A DNA stretch of 64,000 nucleotides from Chaenocephalus aceratus (taxonomy: Eukaryota; Chordata; Actinopteri; Perciformes; Channichthyidae): positions 5,119,495-5,183,494 of the forward strand of contig CM043803.1 in the NCBI GenBank assembly GCA_023974075.1. The letters run 5' to 3'. Positions 55,221 to 64,000 of the stretch are shown piece after piece (position 1 is the first letter of the stretch; every line of letters begins with the position of its first letter). The notes beneath the pieces are model-generated. The model was not told where the DNA came from. It did not search any database and was given only the letters and a program-made list of their open reading frames with translations. The translations under genes were made by a program, and so were the position numbers.

Positions 55221-55788
55221 GTCAGTACAAGGGGATGGGACAGGAGCCCGGTTATCAATGCCAAAACTGAAAAACCGGACCCGTTTTGCACAATATAGTG
55301 CTCAATTGTGAGTTTTTCCAACAATATTGCAACATATTTATCAATCTTTCTTTGATAATCCTCCAAAATATAGCTCATAATAGTCTTGGCACTTGTGCTA
55401 TCATCAGTTCGAGGGTGTTATCAATAAGATTGCTACTGCCTCCATGTTACATTTTGCACGATTGATGACAAAAGATGTATATAATGTCTATAAAAAGTGT
55501 CTTCCAGGAAACTTAAGTAAAAGAAGAGTCCACCATATATTTGGACCCAAAGATCAGTGGACCAAGTAGGCTACCATCTATTTTAGGTGTTCCAATTTGT
55601 TTTGTATTTTTGAAAAAAATTAAAAATGTCTTTACTAAATGTTATCTCATTATATGTATATGTTTCCAGTAGAAACAGAACATTCAGAACTTGTAAATAC
55701 AGCACTCAATTGGGCATGTTACATTTATTTATTTATTTTTAAGTTGGACAAATAAGCCTTTGTGTCTGTTGGAGAGAGATATTATTTG

Positions 55789-55830
<42 letters not shown>

Positions 55831-57187
55831 GTCTGAGAGTACGTCTGTGTGTTTGCGTGTGTGTGTGTTGTATGGATGTTTTACACCCATTAAGTGGTTC
55901 CTGTCTAACTCCAGAGGCGGGTGACAGGACAGGTTCACACAGTTTTGAAGTGGCCTGGGATCAACTGTTGGATGACTAATGACCTGCTTGTGATCACATG
56001 TCAAGAACAATGAATGATTTATAATTTCACTGTTTAATCTTTCAGGGTTCTGCATAGCTCCTGTCAGTGCATGTGAACATCATGCTCAGAAGTGATGACA
56101 TAGTAGTTAATTACTGCAGCGTTAAAGCACAGGGTTGATCAGGGTGAGGTTAGTGGACTTGTAGGGTGTGAGTTGTCCATCAGAGAGGGGACTCATATTC
56201 ATGTGGAGGGAGGAGGTATTCTTGAAGTGCAGTGACAGACAATGGAAATAAGTAAGTGTTGTGAGTCAAATGAAAAACGTCTAACAAAGGATTACATTGG
56301 GCTACATTTAGGCTATTAATTCCTGGAGATGTCTGTATTGTACTCTGCAATCACGCTTTCACTTCCCTTATCATCTACTGTACACAAATATTGCCAACAA
56401 GGTGGAGCTTAGGTTGGCTTGGAGAGGAAACAGATGTGTCTGTGGCCCAATACCATCTTATTCAACAATACATTTGCTTAAAAAGTGGCTGTGATGCATT
56501 TCTGCTCAACAAAATATCCAGTGGCAGCACAACTAAATTGGATTGTTCTCTACCTAGCATCAGTTAAGAGGCGAAGAGAGCCTAAATGATGAAGATTTTT
56601 GTCTTTTTATACAGCCAGTTTCCATTCTCAGTAGCACTGTGGAAGTGGAGTCAGAGCCACAGGGTGTGGGAGTGGAGGGTGGGGAGTCTCAGCTGGAGAT
56701 CATCACTTCCTTCTGAAAAGATAGTCAACCACAGGCAGACACTTGAGTCATGGGTGGGAAACCCTGTCATCGCCACCATTAACTTCTCTTCTTTGAATTG
56801 CATATCTCTGTTTTTCTCTCTGACACAGCTTCTCCTCTAGAAGAGATATGGGTAAAATCCTTAATATTCTCGTATTGAAGATTTTTTTTTCTTTATTGGC
56901 CTCGTCAGTGGAGAGTATTGATGTGCCTTTTACCCAGGCTCGTATTCCTTTTATCGGGAGTTGTAATTGGCTAGTTGTAGTGTGGGCAATCCTGGAGAAT
57001 TCCTCTCTTGGCTTTGCGCCATCCAATGTGATGGAATGCAAGGGGTCGCGATCTTTCCCTGTTCTTTGTCTCTCTGTGTGCTTGTAGTACGTTTCTCACC
57101 CTCTGTTGGACACTGGCATTGTCTGTAATGGAATGTCAGAATCACCTGACTAGAGGTCCCTCTATGTCTTCTGACAATAAGCAAGCT
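55221..57187 (+). other. ttyh2: ttyh2 intron 1, first part
   Basis: No exon recognised. A (GT)n run lies at 55790-55826 with a degenerate extension to about 55868. Other ORFs are chance. Confidence 0.6.
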
Positions 57188-57195
57188 ATTCTATC

Positions 57196-57805
57196 TAGGG
57201 CTACACGATATATCGTGTCGTGACGATAATCGCGATATGCGCATGCGCGATATTCACATCGCAGGACGTGACGATTTTTTGAATTAAAAAAAATATATAT
57301 ATTTAATTTTTTTTTAATATTAAGTAGGCAAATTAACTCAAACACGTCATGTTACAATTATTTTGCTGCTTGCTACAAAAGGAACACTTGCGCGGCTCTC
57401 ATGTCAGGGATACTTGAGTGAGTGACATGCAGGCTCTGCATGCACAGCAAACCACCAATCACAATCAAATCTCCAAAGCAAACGGACCCGGTGATTAAAG
57501 GTAAAAAACACTGAATAAAGTAGTTCATGTGTTTCTTCAGGGCAGTTCAGCGCTGCTAACCGAGCTAGCTCAGCTTGTTGCTCTGATAACTTAAGATCCA
57601 GACGTCCGTGACTAAAATCCTTCATCTGGTTAAATATAGTTAAAAAATACCATTTGTATAGCATTAAAGTTCAGGAAAAGGATGGTTTGCGGGGAAAAAA
57701 AAACCGGTCTTTTCTTAAATTCCTGTATGTTTTCATATCGCAATATATATCGCAGGGGGGGGGGGAAATCGCAATGTCTGTTTTTTCCAGTATTGTGCAG
57801 CCCTA
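57196..57805. mobile_element. hAT MITE with perfect 8-bp duplication in ttyh2 intron 1
   Basis: It starts TAGGGCTACACGATATATCG and ends TATTGTGCAGCCCTA; both flanks are ATTCTATC (57188-57195, 57806-57813). The 610-bp interior is noncoding, with TATCGCAATATATATCGCAG and a run of G at 57756. The CGATATATCG phrases are typical of a teleost hAT group. The preserved duplication points to recent insertion. Confidence 0.85.
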
Positions 57806-57813
57806 ATTCTATC

Positions 57814-60800
57814 CTTGTCTTAAAGTCGTGTTGTATTTTGGAATTTCTCACTCAGAGCTGCATAAAACTGTAGAGTTCAGGGTTTTGAATGCTAAAATGA
57901 ACTAGTGTCTGTCATACTTCTCTTGCTCAGGACAATCTGGACCATTTTGGACAGTCTCTTCCAGGGAATTCATGAAGTTGCCCTCAGTAATACACATAAT
58001 GATTACTTTTTTTTAAGTATACCGATGCCTTCACTTACTGACCATCGTCTCCTCAGCGGTCACACAGCACTCCTCAGTCAGGACTGTCTAATGTGTTAAA
58101 TGTATTTCTCTCTGCTCCTGATGTCTTTGTCCCGAGGCCTGGAAGATGGAACAAATGCTAAAACTGACAACTGGAAAAGCTCCCCCAAAATAGGATAGGG
58201 GGCCCTAGTTTTTTCTATTATGTGTGTGTGAGCCCATGTGTGTGTGCATGTCTTTGTGTGTTTTGAGTCAGACATCATGTGGAGGTCAGCAGGTCCTTGT
58301 CCATCTGACGTCCCCTCCCATTTCCTGCTTTGTGAAGTTTTTTGCCAAATTTTTCTGTGTTCATCATGTGCTCCTTCCTCCAGAGCCAGGTCAGTTGATG
58401 GTCATTGTGAACGCTGTGATGGAGCAACTTCATTCCAGAACTTGGTAATAAGGCCAAAGTAAAAGAGGGGCAAACATTGCATTACACATATTGCCATGCT
58501 TCGGTTTGCTTTGTGGTATAGTATGTTTATGTTGTATCAGTATTCTGGTCTCTGGGCCCTTGCTGTTATTAGGGCTAATTGTATCCAATAGAATTAGCCT
58601 TTTTAGTACAACCTGATGAACTACTTGGAACAATCCTTGGCCCTGTTGATGTTATATACTGCTCTGTTAAATATGAAGCCAGAAGGCACCGGCTTAATTT
58701 AGCACATAGACGTATTGCAAAGACAACAGGAAGTCACTGACTCGTTGCTAAGACCCTTGTTCATTTCGACTCAATTTGTGTATTAGGTACATTTTATTAT
58801 CTTTAGACAAGGTGGGACTAGCTGTTTTCAGTCTTCATGCTAAGCTTAGGTAGCCTAACCATATTCTGCTCCAGCTTCATTTAAAACACACAAGGTATCA
58901 ATTATTAATTCCTCTCTAACAGTATGGCAACAGAGATTGATCATCAACATATCTCTCTTTTTAGTCGTTTGAGTCCTTTTTGGCGGAAGTTATACTTTTA
59001 CAGCAGTTACTGGCTGCCTCTCTGACAGCCCTGTTGTTTCAATTTGAATGGAGATTTTCTGCTTCATTCTATTTCTATGGTATGTACTCTCAAGAACCCA
59101 CTTGAGTGTCATATGAACATGAACAATAACTGCAGGAAAGCTGTGTATTTACAGCAGACATCTATAATGTTTCGTCCTTTAGGTAGTTCCAACTTCAGGT
59201 CACTTTATAGAGCTGAGAACATGCTCAGTGATTGCAGCATTTAATGCGTAAAAGGAAATATGTTTCATTAACTTAAACTAACATTGACATATAGCTAGAT
59301 TTCACACTCCCTGTTCTACATATGATTAGAAAACATTTTACCATCCTTTGCAGAGGGGACCAGGCACACTTTGCTTAATAGCAGCACCGTCCTTGACTAA
59401 GACGCATTTTCTCATCTCACCACTAATCACTTTAATGGCCAGACCGGAACATTTTCTATTGAAAGCTTTTATCTAGCTATTACCACGACCTAGAATGATA
59501 TTGGAGAAATGAACAAGGCACGCCACAGACTATGCCTTTCAATTACGGGAGCAAACCGCACTCTTAAACAACTCGATCTTTCTGCGTCATTGGATTCTCT
59601 TACTGAGATTCCCTGGGAACAATGTTCCACCCGAGGGCATGCAAACAGTCTCCTCCTCCAGACCTTTTCTGTTTCTTTGTTTTCCTTTTTTTGTCTTCAT
59701 CAGTATTTCCTTCACCTTCCCCTTTTGATTATTGATGTTAGACCTTGTCATACCCTATCTAAGTGGATGTGCCATTGTGTCAGAGCTGCTCATGTGTGGA
59801 CAACAGAGAATTCATGTGAATTAGGAGTATAATATATATATTTCCCACTTAGAGAATTAGCTTCAAGAACCACATTTACTTTGAATTGTAGTGATGTGGT
59901 TACGGTGTCAATGATTGTAATGTTGTGTTCTCAAATATTTAATTGTCTTTGCAGCTGCCCGTCTTTCCACAATGCATTCGCCCTTTTACTGATTAAAGCT
60001 TATTTTTTACAGCTGGGTTCATAGGCCGTGTGAAAATCAATTATTTGTTCAGCTATCACATCTGCCCTGATTTCATTGGAAATGTAACAACTCCTCAATC
60101 GTCTCCTCCTCATGAAAATCAATCTCAATCTTGATGTCCACACTCTTTGTCCCACCTCAGCCTCTCCCTGTTTGTGTAAATCACTCAATGTTAAAACGAT
60201 GATTCAGCTTCTGTAGTAGTCATGATGTATTGGTTTCCCCTACTAAGTCCTTGTTTCTATCATGCACGCATACAGAAAGATGCACTTACAGTGTCCCCTC
60301 TGGCTTTCCAGAAGGTCATTAACCCCAATCTGTCTCCATAGTGCTTGAAGCCAGTGATTAGCATCACCCGATTGGCTGGATGGTATGCCCCAGGTCTGTG
60401 CTAATAAGGCATCCCTCATGCTGACCATGTAAACACGATATGGACAGAACTGAATGCTCATATATGATTCCATGGGGTTTATGATTGTTTTCTCTGCGTT
60501 TTTCCTTGTGTCACGGTTTAACTTTGGTATTGAAGATCCGATCGTGCATGGGACAAGTGGATTCTCGCTGCCACATTCCCCTCCAGCAGAAACAACAATG
60601 AAAATCTGCTCTCCCATTGGAAGCTAGGGGGTTGGGTTTCCTTTGTTGTGGGGGGAGTAGCATCAAAAACAAGACCTTTGACTCCCCCAAGGGAAAGCTT
60701 TGGGCTTTGGGATCACAGAAGGTGAAAGGAAGAGATAACCCGAAAAAGATTCATGGAGGTTTTACAGAACAACAGGAATAGAGTGGTGCAGGAATGAGTC

Positions 60801-63800
60801 CTCAAATCCAGAGATTAGTCAGCATTTTAGCACTTCCCTTTCCCATGTTTTTTGAATGGGATTTGGTTAGATGCCTGCACTATGGTCTTAGGTTAAAAAC
60901 AAGCTTAACATATTTTAGCGGTTTTTTCTATGACCTGAAAAATATCAGTAAATACCACATCCTTAAATGTGAGAAGCTTCTATGTTTCAGAAAAATTGCT
61001 AAACGAGACCACTAAAGGTCCTCATGCCATCAAGAGTCGCTATAAGACCAACGGTGATGGTAGGAACCCATGCAACAGTGATGTTATTTGTTTATAGCCT
61101 AATGTTAACTATTCTGATTATTGTATTTTGCGCTTCAAAACCTATAAGGTGGAAATATTTGGAGATGATCCTAACGGGCAAAATGTGTATGTTTCATGAA
61201 CTTTCGTTTGCCTCAGAGTTCCTGGAATATTCCAAAATCCAATGGAAAAACCCCATTGGCTTTTTGTCAATGGGGTTTTGACATAAAACTAAATGACATC
61301 ATCACTGCAATCTCTCTACGAGCCACACATTTCTCTTGACGAAGCAGAACAAAATCCAATCTTTTGATGAGCAGAGCACCACACCTCAACAGACTCCTGA
61401 GGACCCTCATTCTGTTATGGAAAATGTCTAGTGCAACAAATCAGTTGAAGCGTATCAAATGTAAAGGATACTTTAGAAACGAAGCCCCTTACCCCTTCCT
61501 CCTCTCTCATTCATAACCCCATGGGTCGCTTTGCTGGGACTTAATGGTGTCCCAGCTGTGAACATGGGATGGCCCCTGCCAAGTGCACTCTGCCGGAAAG
61601 AGCCTCGTGGCCCTTGGGCGTTTTTCCCGAGTGTTAGAGTGAGACGGACAGCAGCATGGAGGGGGACAGATGAGTGATCTGTGGAGGGTGGGGTACATTT
61701 CCTTATCTTATTTCTCAGTAAAGCCTACATTCAGCTCTCCAGGTGTAAATCCCTTCATAAAATGTTGTTATTGTGTTAATCTTAAAGGAGGACAGTTCGC
61801 TCCACAAAAGGAATCTGTGTTTTGGCTCTTCACAGGAGCCCTCCATCAAGAGTGTTTACTTTTCATGAGAAGCACTGAAAACATATTTATAATGTGCGGG
61901 GGAACTTTGTTAAGCCTAAGGAAATAACTGAGAGTTGTCTCGGCTTCAGCTTGCATTATGGGATGTACGATCTTTTGCTAGTCTCCCGACTTCATGGAAG
62001 CGCCATACTAAATCATTGGAATAGGAAAAAGAGATGGAATTACAAGTGAAGTAAAAAACACCAAAATGATGACTATAGATTTCTCACAGCAAGAAAAGAG
62101 CCGTCCTGCTCACTATGCTTCCACTTTCAAGGTGGAATTTCTCTCTTTGTCCATGTCTTCTTCTTCCTCTAACTGACCTGACACCGGTTTAACCCCTCCC
62201 CTATCATGTTCAAGGAATGTCACTGTCCATCCAAGTCACATACTCTTACACACACACACACATATATTGCACATGGTTGCACAATGCGCCTGGAGACCTC
62301 TTCCACCTCCGCACAGCTGTCTGCCACCTGCTGTCCAGCAGCCTTGCTTGAGGAAGACACTTCATATCGCTTAGCATGCTTAGCACTACTCCGAGCTAGT
62401 ATAATTCCTCTGTCACATGGCTTAGTCCTGCTTATCAGATGCACTGCAACAGATGGAAGTGCTTTCCGTCGCTATATATTAATTATGGCCTCTACTTGTG
62501 TTTTAAAAATTTATTTTTAATGGGTGCTCGGCATAAGGCACAAACTAGTACCACTTAGACAGTTGTGAGTTTGCATCTGTTTCGCCGTACAGCACTTCCT
62601 CTGTTTTCTGTTTCAGCCATAATGCTCCAATAAAGCATCCTGTGCATCAGTGAGGCCATCAAGAAGTCGTATTTTCTCGGTAAAATGTACTGTATATATG
62701 GATATTGAGCACTTGTATTTTCTCAGTGAGTCATTTATTCATTTGACAGGGGTTTAACTGACAGTTATATAACAATAGATTGATCAATCAGGGATATCAA
62801 TTGCAATTTCCTGTACTCATAGCTGGATTACATTGTATGTACTTCATGTTTTGGCTGCTTTGTGACTCACAGATGGCTAAAATAGTTCCCCTTGTTTAAC
62901 TTTGCTGGGTTAACCAATGGTGTCATCCCTTGTAGTCCATTAGTCATGCTTTTAGGCAGAGCAAATGGCCAATTTTCTTACCATGCGCTTGTGCGTTTAT
63001 TTTTGTACATCCAACAATGATATTCATAGGTTGGCCCACTATTTTAGGGGAAGAAGTGGTAGCATTATGCAACAATACAACCTCAGGGGAAAGCCATCTA
63101 CAACGGATTTGTAATAGGAAACTGGGCCGTGCACTGAGGGGTAAGAAGTCTGAGGTAGCCATGTGGATGAGGAATCTTTGTCTTCCCATCATGGGCCGAC
63201 ACACTTTATCACTCTTTATCTCCTTCCTGTGTCTTCAGTGTTCCTCGTCCACATCCTGCTGTCTCACTGCTTTCATTTCCTTACATTTTAATCCATCACT
63301 CTATTCCTATTTCAATTTTTTTTCTCATTTATCTACTTTCTCCACATCCTCATCTCAGGGATTGTCTTTCCGCTCAGCTAGATCTCCCTTCCTTTCTCTC
63401 CTTGTGTGATCGCCTCATGCCTCGTGCTCGCCCCACCCCCTGTCTGTTGGGACAATTGAGAGGAAACAAAACGGAGAAGACAGCCGAGTGGGCCTCTTGA
63501 GTTAGGAATGAGTAAGTAAGAGAGAAGGGTGTTAACATATCGAGTCTGCTTTTACAAGCGGGAACTACTCAGACCTAATTTAGGTAGCAGTTAAGTGGTC
63601 GGAGCTTCCAATTTGATTCTTAACCAAGGAGCGAATGTGTGCACACTCCAGTTAGTAAAAGATAAATGGTGTTTTTTAAACTTAATGGAAGGTTTGAGCA
63701 CTTGGGGAAGAGATGGTTTCAAGGATGGGCTTTTTCAGTGTGTGTGTTTGTGCAGGTACAGTCTCTGTGTGCATCCTTCCTCTGAATGGATGTGCTACAT

Positions 63801-64000
63801 AATTCAGAAGCCATTATTGGTGCGCCCTACTTGCTGAGAAGAAAGGACAGTAGGGATAGAGAGAGAAAGAGTGATGGACAGAAAAAAAGAGGAGAGTGTT
63901 GTTCTTGCTTTAAAAGCTACCTTAGAATAAATATTTCCCCTGAGAAGACTATATGTATGAGCTCCTTCCAAAGCCCAGTGCATGTTTAAAACACCATGGG
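57814..64000 (+). other. ttyh2: ttyh2 intron 1, continued to window end
   Basis: About 6.2 kb with no exon that I can recognise, a short (CA)n at about 62251-62263, and no clear element borders. The second ttyh2 exon must lie beyond 64000. Confidence 0.55.

Overview
This window is vertebrate, and almost certainly teleost fish, chromosomal DNA. Its only recognisable host genes lie at the right-hand end: a complete, five-exon rpl38 (ribosomal protein eL38; about 50866-53725) and the first coding exon of ttyh2 (tweety-family anion channel; 55092-55220) with the first ~8.8 kb of its intron 1. The order rpl38 - ttyh2 in the same direction is the one known from human 17q25, which supports both calls. 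The rpl38 reading frame lacks one base in exon 4. A strong CTCF-type motif lies between the two genes.

The left 50 kb holds no host exon that I can recognise. It is intergenic DNA packed with mobile elements, several inserted into one another. At 6.97-12.97 kb an L2-type LINE is split by a DIRS-type (tyrosine-recombinase) retrotransposon, copy 1 (+ strand), which is itself split near its left tip by a solo LTR with a 4-bp duplication. At 32.26-43.68 kb a hAT-like element with TAGGGCTG ends is split by a second DIRS element, copy 2 (- strand). Copy 2 carries two further insertions: a 4.06-kb DNA transposon with AT duplication, THAP and YqaJ-nuclease remnants and a captured histone H3 3' end, and a 641-bp Harbinger element with TTA duplication and a MADF remnant.

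Both DIRS copies show the hallmark architecture: inverted terminal repeats, an internal complementary region that reads as the fused element ends, a gag-like ORF with a Cys-rich module, and a tyrosine recombinase. Both lack any recognisable reverse transcriptase/RNase H region. In copy 2 the recombinase ORF is open for 566 codons with the HxxR and Tyr motifs; in copy 1 it is broken by one extra G just before HxxR.

Four separate THAP-domain relics occur: a Kolobok-like element with TTAA duplication (5185-6840), the AT-duplicating element (33245-37306), a short fragment at 44117, and a 3.16-kb element with long inverted repeats and a 7-bp duplication (45352-48515). Other structures include solo LTRs at 714-1130 and 13445-14082, hAT-type MITEs (one with a perfect 8-bp duplication inside ttyh2 intron 1), an eight-unit 58-bp satellite with a CACGTG E-box in seven units, a 45-bp minisatellite that reads as 15-residue repeats inside DIRS, a (TG)n array, and a 100-N assembly gap. 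Element family names rest on ends, target duplications and domain motifs read by eye; no database search was possible.
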